From NCBI GenBank assembly GCA_019423835.1, contig JAHZAR010000082.1:1-11529 (forward strand): a stretch of DNA of 11,529 nt. The letters are read 5' to 3'. Below, one piece after another: positions 1-6,704 of this stretch. The notes under the pieces are model-generated. The model had not been told where the DNA came from. It saw only the letters and a program-made list of their open reading frames with translations, and ran no database searches. Made by a program: the position numbers and the translations under genes. Source of the DNA: Clostridiales bacterium. Lineage in GTDB: Bacteria > Bacillota > Clostridia > Lachnospirales > Lachnospiraceae. How positions within the stretch are numbered: the stretch's first letter is position 1; the number at the start of each line of letters is the position of its first letter.

Positions 1-86
1 CGGGTAGGTCGCTAGAGTCTGCCGGCGACGGCAGAAGTGGATAGATGGCCATTCAACGACATAACCCGGCTTATCGTTTTGCTCGG
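1..86 (+). ncRNA. rnpB: RNase P RNA, 3' end (partial)
   Basis: This is the 3' part of the catalytic RNA of ribonuclease P, which matures tRNA 5' ends. The stretch ACGACATAACCCGGCTTATCG (split here as ACGACA + TAACCCGGCTTATCG, 57-76) is the near-universal 3' signature of bacterial RNase P RNA. It is preceded by CGGGTAGG at the window start and by TAGATGGCCATTCAACGACA, laid out as in the E. coli class A molecule. Bases 19-34 form a 6-bp hairpin CTGCCG/CGGCAG closed by a GCGA tetraloop, matching P18 with its GNRA loop. The 5' portion, including the other strand of P1, lies outside the window, so the exact 3' end (about 83-88) is estimated. A terminator follows at once. Identification is by recognition of the conserved motif. 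Confidence 0.93.
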
Positions 87-91
87 AAACA

Positions 92-125
92 GAAAAGCTG
101 CACGGAGGATTCTGTGCAGCTTTTT
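92..125 (+). terminator. Rho-independent terminator of rnpB
   Basis: Perfect 11-bp arms AAAAGCTGCAC (93-103) and GTGCAGCTTTT (114-124) enclose a 10-nt loop that can pair a little further (GA/TC). The T-tract TTTTT at 120-125 is followed by GTTTG. It sits directly after the RNase P RNA. The A-run on the other side means it could also stop leftward transcription. Confidence 0.9.
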
Positions 126-164
126 GTTTGAAGGAAATCCGGATTAACAGAAGAGCTGAGTCGG

Positions 165-187
165 AGAAGGCAGAGACTCTGCCTTCT
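165..187. repeat. Near-perfect palindrome between two terminators
   Basis: The 11-base arms AGAAGGCAGAG (165-175) and CTCTGCCTTCT (177-187) are perfect reverse complements separated by one A. As RNA this gives a 10-bp stem with a 3-nt loop. No T-tract follows on either strand, so it is not an ordinary intrinsic terminator. It lies between the rnpB and pyrBI terminators in a non-coding spacer. Its function is unknown. Confidence 0.6.
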
Positions 188-206
188 GGCGGTGAGAACA
201 GAAATG

Positions 207-267
207 AAAAACAGCCCTCCAGGCCTGGGAGAGGAGGGATTCCTCTCCGGCACAGGGCTGCTTTTTT
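207..267 (-). terminator. Terminator of pyrBI (probably bidirectional)
   Basis: The outer stem CAGCCCT (212-218) pairs with AGGGCTG (254-260). An inner stem GGAGAGG (228-234) pairs with CCTCTCC (242-248). The outer stem is flanked by AAAAA on the left and TTTTTT on the right, so U-tracts exist in both directions. It begins right at the pyrI stop codon and ends leftward transcription before the convergent rnpB. Confidence 0.85.
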
Positions 268-694
268 ATTTCTTTTCATATTTTTCTTCACAGTACAGGC
301 AGCGGTAAATCTCCTTCTTCTCATCAGCCAGGTAGAAGACATGGGGAAGCTCCTGCTCAATGGAGGTGATGCAGCGCGGATTTTTGCACTGAATCACATT
401 GGTGATCTTCCTTGGCAGGTTCAGGCTCCTCTTCTCCACAATCCGGCTGTCACGGATAATGTTTACGGTAATGTTGTGGTCAATGTAGCCGAGCACATCC
501 AGATCCACCACATCCAGCCCGCCGTCAATTTTGATAATGTCTTTCTTTCCCATCTTGGAGCTCTTGGCATTCTTGATAATGGCAATCTGGCAGTCCAGCC
601 TGTCCAGCCCCAGTTTGAAGTAAATATCCATACTTTTTCCGGCTTCAATATGGTCAAGAACAATGCCCTCGCTCAGTCCGCTGATATTTAACAT
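266..694 (-). CDS. pyrI: Aspartate carbamoyltransferase regulatory subunit
   Basis: This 142-residue protein is the regulatory chain of aspartate transcarbamoylase. In the known family it binds nucleotide effectors and assembles with PyrB trimers into the allosteric holoenzyme. The N-terminal allosteric domain (about 1-97) includes KLGLDRLDCQIAIIKNAKS and the IDGGLDVVDLDVLGYIDHNITVN core. The C-terminal zinc domain has the four expected cysteines, C103 and C108 (CKNPRC) and C132 and C135 (CLYC). The length is slightly below the E. coli protein (153), mainly from a shorter N-terminus. The ATG overlaps the pyrB stop codon by 7 bp (ATGTTAA), so translation is probably coupled and gives matched subunit amounts. 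A terminator follows directly. Identification is firm; allosteric behaviour is inferred from the family. Confidence 0.97.
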   Translation of the reverse strand: MLNISGLSEGIVLDHIEAGKSMDIYFKLGLDRLDCQIAIIKNAKSSKMGKKDIIKIDGGLDVVDLDVLGYIDHNITVNIIRDSRIVEKRSLNLPRKITNVIQCKNPRCITSIEQELPHVFYLADEKKEIYRCLYCEEKYEKK

Positions 695-1611
695 GGTTTT
701 TCCACCCCCAGTAATGTCATAATAAGCGCCATTCTCACATAGACGCCGTACTGCACCTGCTTAAAATAAGCAGCTCTCGGATCGTCATCCACCTCCACAG
801 AAATCTCATTTACCCTTGGGAGCGGGTGGAGAACATACATGTCATCTTTTGCCAGCTTCATCTTCTGCCTGTCCAGAATGTAGCAGTCCTTCATGCGGAT
901 ATAGTCCTCCTCGTTAAAGAAGCGCTCCTTCTGTACGCGGGTCATGTAGAGGATGTCAAGCTCCGGCATGGCGTCATCGAGATTTTCCACCTCTTTAAAT
1001 TCAATTCCCTTTGCCTCCAGAACATCCTCCCTGATATAGTCGGGAATCCGAAGCTCCGGCGGAGAGATGAGGACAAAGCGGATATCTGAATACCGCACCA
1101 GAGCGTTGATCAGGGAGTGAACGGTACGGCCGAATTTCAGATCCCCGCACAGTCCCACAGTCAGGTGATCCAGGCGCCCTTTTAAGGAGCGGATAGTCAG
1201 CAGATCCGTCAGAGTCTGTGTCGGATGCTGGTGTCCACCGTCACCGGCATTGATGACAGGAATGCGGGAGTGAGTGGAGGCTACCATAGGCGCCCCCTCT
1301 TTCGGATGGCGCATGGCGCAGATATCTGCATAGCAGGAGATAACACGGATTGTATCGGAAACGCTCTCGCCCTTCGCAGCAGAGCTGGAGTCGGCGGAGG
1401 AGAATCCCAGCACGCTGCCTCCCAGCCGGAGCATGGCGGATTCAAAGCTCAGGCGTGTTCTGGTGCTTGGCTCGTAAAACAGGGTCGCTAATTTTTTGCC
1501 GTCACAGACGTGGGCATATTTCTGCGGATTTTTCTCTATATCATTTGCCAGATCGAGAAGCTGGCTGATCTCTTCAACGGAAAAATCCAGAGGATTTAAC
1601 AAATGTCTCAT
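688..1611 (-). CDS. pyrB: Aspartate carbamoyltransferase catalytic subunit
   Basis: Catalyses carbamoyl phosphate + L-aspartate to N-carbamoyl-L-aspartate, the committed step of pyrimidine synthesis, in the cytoplasm. The 307 residues match the usual catalytic-chain length. The carbamoyl-phosphate loop STRTR is at 49-53 within FYEPSTRTRLSFE. K80 precedes GES, and R101-H102 and the GDGGHQHPTQTLTD block (123-136) follow. The aspartate domain carries GDLKFGRTVHSL (156-167) and HPLPR (262-266). All active-site motifs look intact. The start is supported by an AAAGGAG ribosome binding site at 1618-1624 (minus strand), six bases before the ATG. It is first in a two-gene operon with pyrI. The promoter leaves a leader of only about 30 nt, too short for a PyrR attenuator, so control is likely at initiation or by the holoenzyme's own allostery. 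Confidence 0.98.
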   Translation of the reverse strand: MRHLLNPLDFSVEEISQLLDLANDIEKNPQKYAHVCDGKKLATLFYEPSTRTRLSFESAMLRLGGSVLGFSSADSSSAAKGESVSDTIRVISCYADICAMRHPKEGAPMVASTHSRIPVINAGDGGHQHPTQTLTDLLTIRSLKGRLDHLTVGLCGDLKFGRTVHSLINALVRYSDIRFVLISPPELRIPDYIREDVLEAKGIEFKEVENLDDAMPELDILYMTRVQKERFFNEEDYIRMKDCYILDRQKMKLAKDDMYVLHPLPRVNEISVEVDDDPRAAYFKQVQYGVYVRMALIMTLLGVEKPC

Positions 1612-1646
1612 TTGGCTCTCCTTTGTGTTTACATAGATTTGAACTA

Positions 1647-1675
1647 ATTATAGCGGATTGCAGACACAATTTCCA
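1647..1675 (-). promoter_or_regulatory. Sigma-A-type promoter of pyrBI
   Basis: Reading on the minus strand, a perfect -10 TATAAT (1647-1652) lies 17 bp downstream of TGGAAA (1670-1675), which matches four of six -35 positions. Transcription would start near 1640, giving a leader of about 29 nt containing only the ribosome binding site. There is no room for a leader peptide or attenuator. Confidence 0.7.
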
Positions 1676-1680
1676 GACCA

Positions 1681-1708
1681 TGTAAGAAATTTTTAAGAGA
1701 ATTTAAGA
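1681..1708 (+). promoter_or_regulatory. Three direct repeats, possible response-regulator site
   Basis: TGTAAGA (1681-1687), TTTAAGA (1692-1698) and TTTAAGA (1702-1708) start 11 and 10 bp apart, about one helical turn. A weaker AATAAGG follows at 1711-1717. Tandem same-face repeats of this kind are typical of OmpR/PhoB-family regulators. They lie between the divergent pyrB and ABC promoters. No two-component genes are in the window, so the binder is unknown. The stretch is A/T-rich, so chance similarity is possible. Confidence 0.45.
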
Positions 1709-1740
1709 AAAATAAGGTAGGTCTTTGTACGGTTATTGGG

Positions 1741-1746
1741 TATAAT
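1741..1746 (+). promoter_or_regulatory. -10 element of the MacB-like operon
   Basis: A perfect TATAAT with no good -35 at 16-18 bp upstream (TAGGTC at 17 bp). It would start transcription near 1753 and leave an 82-nt leader before the ATG at 1835. A strong -10 with a poor -35 and tandem repeats upstream suggests an activator-dependent promoter. This is inference. Confidence 0.5.
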
Positions 1747-1834
1747 GGAAGGGACAGGGACAGATGAGAGCTGCCCGGCCGTGAGGAAAGTATTTGGCGG
1801 GAGCAGGAGAAAGCCGTCAAAGGGGGGACAGGAT

Positions 1835-2674
1835 ATGGCAGAAGAGAGGAAGGCGGTCAGGCCTTCAGAGGAGGAAACGAGAAGTCCTGTCATTCAGGTC
1901 AGGAAGCTTTATAAGATCTACCGGGTGGGTGAAACGAAGGTCTATGCCTTGAACGGGGTGGATTTCACGATGTACAAGGGCGAGTTCTGCGCCATTGTAG
2001 GCCCGTCCGGTTCGGGGAAATCCACGCTTTTAAATATGCTGGCAGGCCTTGAGAAGCCTACAAAGGGTGAGATCGTGATAGCGGGAAAGCATATTGAGAA
2101 GATGAAGGAGGACCAGCTGGTAGCCTTCCGGCGGGAGCGGGTGGGCTTTATTTTTCAGTCCTATAACCTTTTAGGCACCATGAACGCTATTGAGAATGTG
2201 GCTCTGCCGCTGGCCTTCCGCGGAATCGGAAAAAAAGAGAGGATCCGGAAGGCGCAGAAGTATCTGAAGCTGGTAGGACTGTCCCATGTGGCCGATCACA
2301 TGCCGAATCAGATGTCGGGCGGACAGCAGCAGAGAGTGGGAATTGCCAGGGCTCTGGCGGTGAAGCCAAAGATTATCTTTGCCGATGAGCCCACAGGAAA
2401 CCTGGATTCCAGGACAACGATGGAGGTTTTAAAGCTGATGCAGAAAATTGTCCGGGAACAGAACCAGACACTTGTCATGGTCACCCATGACGATCATCTG
2501 GCTACCTATGCTGACAGGATTTTTCATATTATTGACGGAAAGATTGTGAAGATAGAAACGATGGATCACAGTTCGCAGGAGGCTGTGGAGGGAGCCCGGC
2601 CGGATGGCGGAGAGAAAAACGGGAAGGCCGGAGAAAAACAGGAAAAGCAGCCGGAGAGCAAACAGGAAGTGTGA
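1835..2674 (+). CDS. ABC transporter ATP-binding protein, MacB/LolD type
   Basis: A cytoplasmic ATPase of 279 residues that should power the permease two genes downstream. It has Walker A GPSGSGKST (56-64), Q-loop Q108, signature SGGQQQR (161-167), Walker B IIFADEP with catalytic E185, and H-loop H218. The text FIFQSYNLLGTMNAIENV and ADEPTGNLD is typical of the MacB/LolD/FtsE-like class, which works mechanically rather than as an importer. After residue 240 comes a charged, Glu/Lys/Gly-rich tail of about 40 residues that the family does not require. The ATG at 1835 is chosen because AGGGGGG (1821-1827) sits seven bases before it. An in-frame ATG at 1745 overlaps the -10 element and cannot be used. 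The next gene starts 20 bp after the stop. The substrate cannot be read from the sequence. Confidence 0.93.
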   Translation: MAEERKAVRPSEEETRSPVIQVRKLYKIYRVGETKVYALNGVDFTMYKGEFCAIVGPSGSGKSTLLNMLAGLEKPTKGEIVIAGKHIEKMKEDQLVAFRRERVGFIFQSYNLLGTMNAIENVALPLAFRGIGKKERIRKAQKYLKLVGLSHVADHMPNQMSGGQQQRVGIARALAVKPKIIFADEPTGNLDSRTTMEVLKLMQKIVREQNQTLVMVTHDDHLATYADRIFHIIDGKIVKIETMDHSSQEAVEGARPDGGEKNGKAGEKQEKQPESKQEV

Positions 2675-2694
2675 AAGAGGAGGGAGGACTGAAC

Positions 2695-4554
2695 ATGAGG
2701 ATCAAAAAGCTTGGACGGGCCTTTGCGCTGGTTTTGGCCATGTGCATGGTGCTTGCAGGAGTGCCGGAGCAGGCGTACGCAGGCATGATGGATATGACCA
2801 ACTTCAACGATGGCAGAATCGAGGTCAGCAAGGTTCCCAGGGGAAAGGCCGGAGAGAAGATCACAATCCGTATGAAAATTGTGAATGATCAGGATTACGA
2901 TATGGAGGATACCACCATCACGCTGGTCGGCGGACAGCGCTATGACGATATTCTAAACAATGTGTTCGAACTGGAGGAGGACGATACGGAGGATGAGAAC
3001 ACGATCCGCAATTACAACACCCAGTTCCCGTTTGAGGCAGACTCCTCAACCTTTGAGGATAAGAAGGTGGGAACCATCCGCAGGAATTCCTCAAAAACAG
3101 TGTCCCTGACCTTTCAGCTCAGAAGAGATCTTCCGGCAGGCTACTATCAGGCTTTTTTTGATTTGAACAGCAGCCGGGATCACGAAAAAACGGTAGGCGT
3201 CAATCTCTGGGTATCGGCCTCCAACGGAACGGAGGAGGAAACAGAGGAGATGGACTATGATATTACCATCGGAGAAAATCAGTCCACACCTTTTGGGGCC
3301 TACGGAGATGTGCTGAATTTCGGAGTAAACTTAAGAAACAGCGGGCACAGAAAAATGTACGATGTACGCGTTTATATGCAGCTTGACGCAGCGGTGGAGA
3401 AATTTCCCTTTGATATTAATGATGGAAATTATGACAGGAAAATGGGGGATTTGGAGGTAAATCAGACGGTGTCCGTACCGTACAGCATGGCTGTCAGGGA
3501 GGATGCCAAGTCAGGCTTTTATCCGATCACCTACAAGATTACATACAGAGAGACGGAAGACGGTGATTTTGAGGAGCCGGTGGAGAAAGTCTTCTATGTC
3601 CGTGTCAAGGGAGAGGACGACGATGATCTGGACGCCGATGCAGGAGAAAATGAGAGGACGAAGGCCAGAATTATTGTGGACAGCTTTTCCACAGAGCCGG
3701 CTGAGGTCTATGCGGGAACCCCGTTTGTGCTGAAAATCAGGATGAAAAATGCGTCGTCCGATGTGCAGGCCAGCAATATCCTCTTTACCTTCAGCTCTGA
3801 GGATGCGGACAAAAACCCGGTATTCACCACGGAAAATGGTTCTTCCTCCCTGGTGGTAAACAGCCTGGCTCCGGGGCAGACCGTGGATCTGGAACTCCTG
3901 TTCAACTCCTCTCCGACGGCGGAGCAGAAGTCCTATACCATGACCATCAAGGAAAAGTACGACAGCCCTGAGTTTAAGAATGCAGAGGAATCTGTTTCCA
4001 TCTCCCTTCCTGTGAAGCAGAAGGCGAGACTCAGCACCAGTACCATCGACGTGATGCCGGAGAACATCAGCGTAGGCTCGGAAACAAATGTCATGTTTGG
4101 TATCAATAATACGGGAAAGGTGCTTCTCTACAATGTGACAGCCACCTTCGAGGGAGATTCCATCCAGAAAACAGATGCCTATGTGGGCAACATCGAGCCG
4201 GGAAAGACGGGAAATGTGGACACCATGATCACAGGCACGGCGCCGACGATGGATGACGGCAAAATAAGGATCATCATCTCCTATGAAGATGAAAACGGAG
4301 TGATCACAGAGGTGGAAAAGGAGATGAGCCTCCTTGTCACAGAACCGGTGGAAGAGCCGGCGGACCTGGATACCATGGCCGGAATGGATGAAATGATGAT
4401 GGAGGAGCCGTCTCTCTTTGACAGATTCAAGGTTCCGGCTCTCGCAGTCCTGGTGCTGGCCGGGGCCGGTACAGGAGCCGGTGTTTACCGCCACAGAAAA
4501 AAGAAAAGGGCTCTGAAAGAGGAGGAAGAGGATATAGACGATGAGATTTCTTGA
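2695..4554 (+). CDS. Membrane-anchored extracellular CARDB/Ig-like repeat protein
   Basis: A 619-residue exported protein. Residues 1-29 form a signal peptide (RIKK, then a hydrophobic core) with a likely signal peptidase I cut after AYA. C17 is preceded by M, so this is not a lipobox. The outer part holds about four beta-sandwich units, roughly 40-175, 188-305, 325-440 and 446-550. They show recurring patterns such as V..GT...F.L...N.S and L.PG.T, as in CARDB/COG1361-type Ig-like domains. Acidic linkers occur at 92-101 and 307-316. One membrane helix (579-597) and a basic-then-acidic tail close the protein. The ATG at 2695 follows AGAGGAGGGAGG (2676-2687). It lies between the ATPase and permease genes and overlaps the latter by 14 bp, so it is probably a dedicated external subunit. 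Domain family is inferred from pattern, and function is unknown. Confidence 0.85.
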   Translation: MRIKKLGRAFALVLAMCMVLAGVPEQAYAGMMDMTNFNDGRIEVSKVPRGKAGEKITIRMKIVNDQDYDMEDTTITLVGGQRYDDILNNVFELEEDDTEDENTIRNYNTQFPFEADSSTFEDKKVGTIRRNSSKTVSLTFQLRRDLPAGYYQAFFDLNSSRDHEKTVGVNLWVSASNGTEEETEEMDYDITIGENQSTPFGAYGDVLNFGVNLRNSGHRKMYDVRVYMQLDAAVEKFPFDINDGNYDRKMGDLEVNQTVSVPYSMAVREDAKSGFYPITYKITYRETEDGDFEEPVEKVFYVRVKGEDDDDLDADAGENERTKARIIVDSFSTEPAEVYAGTPFVLKIRMKNASSDVQASNILFTFSSEDADKNPVFTTENGSSSLVVNSLAPGQTVDLELLFNSSPTAEQKSYTMTIKEKYDSPEFKNAEESVSISLPVKQKARLSTSTIDVMPENISVGSETNVMFGINNTGKVLLYNVTATFEGDSIQKTDAYVGNIEPGKTGNVDTMITGTAPTMDDGKIRIIISYEDENGVITEVEKEMSLLVTEPVEEPADLDTMAGMDEMMMEEPSLFDRFKVPALAVLVLAGAGTGAGVYRHRKKKRALKEEEEDIDDEIS

Positions 4555-5884
4555 TCTGCTCACCATGAGCGTCAATAATCTGCGCCGGCGAAAGCTCAGA
4601 ACCTTTCTGACTGTTCTCGGAGTAGTCATCGGCACTGCCTCGATTGTAGTGATGGTTTCCCTCGGAATCGGCCTGAACAACTTCACTATGGAGAATATCC
4701 GCTCGTCAGGCAGCCTGACAGCCATCGAAATTTATAACTATCAGAACATGAACGGAGAGGATGTGTCAGAGGACAAATTTCTGACAGATGAAACCATGAA
4801 GACCTTTGCAGGAATTCCCCATGTGACCTCTGTCTACCCGATGCTCACCATGAGTGTCCTGATGAAGCAGGGAGCCTATGAAGGATACGTGACCATGACA
4901 GGAGTTCCTCTGGGCTTTATGAAGGATATTCCGCTGGGAAAGGGCAGCCTCCCCTCTCCGAACGCAGAGGGACTTGAGATGGTAGTGGGAAATATGGTGG
5001 CCCGAAACTTCAGCAATTCCAAGACAGGGAAGGGGTACTGGGATACAGGGGAGGAGCCGGATGTGGATTTCATGAACCGCCCCATGTTTGTGATTTTTGA
5101 TATGAATGCTTACTACCAGTCCCAGTCCGGCGGGACAGGGGCAGACGGTGAAAATGTACAGCCGCCTAAAAAATACATGCTGAATACCGCCGCCCTGGTG
5201 GAGGGAGGCCCGGAGGACTACAATGAGTACAGCTACAGCGTATATGTGGATCTGAAGGCCCAGCTCAAGCAGGTATTTAAAAAGGATCCCATACCAGGCC
5301 AGCCCACCAACAAAAAGGGAAAGCCCTATCCTTACTTTATTTACGAGCAGGCAGTTGTCAATGTGGATGATATGGACAATGTAAAGGAAGTCCAGCAGCA
5401 GCTCATCTCCATGGGCTATGAGGCCAGCAGCCGTATGGACTGGCTGGAATCCTCGCAGAAACAGTCCAGTATGGTCCAGGCTGTCCTGGGCGGAATTGGG
5501 GCAGTCTCCCTGTTCGTCGCGGCCATCGGCATCGCCAACACTATGATGATGTCCATTTACGAGAGAACAAAGGAGATCGGCGTGCTGAAGGTACTGGGAT
5601 GTGCCATGGGAAATATCAGAAGCATGTTTTTAATTGAAGCGGGCTTTATAGGCTTTATGGGAGGCGTGATCGGACTGATACTGAGCTATGGCGTGTCAGC
5701 CCTTGTCAACCGCTTTCTGGCACCCAGTCTGACGGCGGGCATGAGCAGCCGCCTTTCCATGATTCCCCCCTGGCTCGCTCTGGCAGCTGTGGGATTTGCC
5801 GTTCTGATCGGGATGGTAGCCGGATTTTTCCCGGCCCAAAGGGCAATGAAACTCAGTCCGCTTGCGGCTATCAGGAATGAGTAG
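4541..5884 (+). CDS. ABC transporter permease, MacB/FtsX type
   Basis: A 447-residue membrane protein with the MacB/FtsX plan. A short N-terminal cytoplasmic helix SVNNLRRRKLRTFLTVLGVVIG leads into helix 1 (about 22-45). A large extracellular domain follows (about 46-310), then helices near 312-336, 362-388 and 410-432. The cytoplasmic loop ERTKEIGVLKVLG (341-353) is the conserved coupling segment of the family. The end PAQRAMKLSPLAAIRNE is the usual FtsX/MacB tail. The family couples ATP hydrolysis to movement of the external domain. The gene overlaps the CARDB-like gene by 14 bp and lies 11 bp before the DHFR-like gene, so it is the third of four in one operon. The external domain is rich in Tyr, Gly and Pro around 165-265. 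The substrate is unknown. Confidence 0.93.
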   Translation: MRFLDLLTMSVNNLRRRKLRTFLTVLGVVIGTASIVVMVSLGIGLNNFTMENIRSSGSLTAIEIYNYQNMNGEDVSEDKFLTDETMKTFAGIPHVTSVYPMLTMSVLMKQGAYEGYVTMTGVPLGFMKDIPLGKGSLPSPNAEGLEMVVGNMVARNFSNSKTGKGYWDTGEEPDVDFMNRPMFVIFDMNAYYQSQSGGTGADGENVQPPKKYMLNTAALVEGGPEDYNEYSYSVYVDLKAQLKQVFKKDPIPGQPTNKKGKPYPYFIYEQAVVNVDDMDNVKEVQQQLISMGYEASSRMDWLESSQKQSSMVQAVLGGIGAVSLFVAAIGIANTMMMSIYERTKEIGVLKVLGCAMGNIRSMFLIEAGFIGFMGGVIGLILSYGVSALVNRFLAPSLTAGMSSRLSMIPPWLALAAVGFAVLIGMVAGFFPAQRAMKLSPLAAIRNE

Positions 5885-5895
5885 GAGGCAAAGAT

Positions 5896-6441
5896 ATGAG
5901 AAAGGCTGTATTGTATATTGCCATGAGCCTGGACGGATATATTGCTGACAGCGAAGGCGGTGTCGGCTGGCTGCCCGGACAGAACAGCCAGGAAGAAAAG
6001 GAAGACCAGGACCCATATTTAAGGTTTGTGAAGGATATCGATACCGTCATCATGGGATGGAAAACTTATTATCAGGTGACAACAGAGCTGTCACCTGAAG
6101 CATGGGTTTACAGCGGCTTTATCACCTATGTGTTTACGCACAGGGAGGCCAGGTCTGGGGAAAACATCCGGTTTGTCGACTGCGATCCGGCACAGTTTGT
6201 AGAGGAGCTGAAGATGCAGGATGGAAAAAATATCTGGATTTGCGGCGGGGCAGAGCTTGTGCAGCAGCTGCTGCGGGCGGATGTGATTGACCGGTTTCAT
6301 ATCTCGGTGATTCCCACCCTGCTGGGAGAGGGAATCCGCCTGTTCGGGACATTTCAGGGAGAGAGAAAGCTCAGACTGACAGAAATACGAAATGATAATG
6401 GCGTTGTGGAAGTGGTGTACGACAGGCGGTACAGGCAGTGA
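5896..6441 (+). CDS. Dihydrofolate reductase/RibD C-terminal fold protein
   Basis: A 181-residue cytoplasmic protein of the DHFR superfamily, in the YyaP/RibD C-terminal-domain group. It has the N-terminal strand and loop VLYIAMSLDGYIAD (5-18) with GGVGWL, then VIMGWKTYYQV (51-61), the NADPH-site motif WICGGAELVQQLL (114-126), and HISVIPTLLGEGIRLF (135-150). These are the usual landmarks of the group and suggest an NAD(P)H-dependent reductase. The true substrate is not known for most members, so neither folate nor riboflavin reduction should be assumed. AGGAGG at 5883-5888 overlaps the permease stop codon and sits seven bases before the ATG, which implies co-transcription with the transporter. 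A strong terminator follows. Why a reductase-like gene ends a MacB-like operon is not clear from the sequence. Confidence 0.88.
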   Translation: MRKAVLYIAMSLDGYIADSEGGVGWLPGQNSQEEKEDQDPYLRFVKDIDTVIMGWKTYYQVTTELSPEAWVYSGFITYVFTHREARSGENIRFVDCDPAQFVEELKMQDGKNIWICGGAELVQQLLRADVIDRFHISVIPTLLGEGIRLFGTFQGERKLRLTEIRNDNGVVEVVYDRRYRQ

Positions 6442-6480
6442 ATGAAAAACTGAACAATCAAAACCAATAAATCAAAAACC

Positions 6481-6537
6481 GGAGGGCCGGGAATTTTATG
6501 ACTTTGCTGGAATAAAATTCCCGGCCCTCCCTGTTTT
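6481..6537 (+). terminator. Terminator of the MacB-like operon
   Basis: A perfect 19-bp stem (6481-6499 with 6512-6530, beginning GGAGGGCCGGG) encloses a 12-nt loop. CTGTTTTC follows on the right. On the left the flank AAAAACC would give a U-tract for leftward transcripts, so it may work both ways. It separates the MacB-like operon from the marR operon. Confidence 0.9.
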
Positions 6538-6551
6538 CTCCTCCCGGCCCA

Positions 6552-6579
6552 TTGACATTTTCTGCAGATGCGTTACAAT
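6552..6579 (+). promoter_or_regulatory. Sigma-A-type promoter of the marR-ABC operon
   Basis: A perfect -35 TTGACA (6552-6557), a 16-bp spacer and TACAAT (6574-6579, five of six). The start would be near 6586, giving a leader of about 120 nt. That leader contains a small CGGATC/GATCCG inverted repeat (6657-6662 and 6671-6676) with an 8-nt loop, of unknown meaning. Confidence 0.75.
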
Positions 6580-6605
6580 AAACGCATTACAGTTAGCATT
6601 CTAAC
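6568..6605 (+). promoter_or_regulatory. Two palindromes, candidate MarR operators
   Basis: The first is ATGCGTT (6568-6574), six bases, AACGCAT (6581-6587), which covers the -10. The second is GTTAG (6592-6596), CATT, CTAAC (6601-6605), just past the predicted start. ACAGTTA also recurs at 6589 and 6604. Placement over the -10 and start site suits repression by the MarR protein encoded next. Binding itself is inferred. Confidence 0.6.
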
Positions 6606-6704
6606 AGTTATACAGTGCAACGGTTGTGCAGTTCAGACAAAAGACTGCGGCGCTGACGGATCGGAAGAAGGATCCGCCTGCCCCTGAGGAAAGGAGGAGA
6701 GAAA

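Noticed and set aside
128..691. 187-codon open frame on the + strand over pyrI
   Set aside because: It is antisense to the well-identified pyrI, runs through the pyrBI terminator and palindrome, and has no recognisable domains or ribosome binding site.
1736..1834. N-terminal extension of the MacB-like ATPase starting at TTG 1736 or ATG 1745
   Set aside because: The ATG overlaps the TATAAT element and neither start has a ribosome binding site. The ATG at 1835 has AGGGGGG at good spacing, and the family begins shortly after it.
2671..2694. GTG start for the CARDB-like protein at 2671
   Set aside because: It would place the ribosome binding site inside the coding sequence and spoil the signal peptide start. 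The ATG at 2695 is well spaced from AGAGGAGGGAGG.
3511..4725. 404-codon open frame on the minus strand
   Set aside because: It lies opposite the CARDB-like and permease genes, whose reading frames have clear signal peptide, membrane helices and family motifs. The antisense product looks like random Arg/His-rich sequence.
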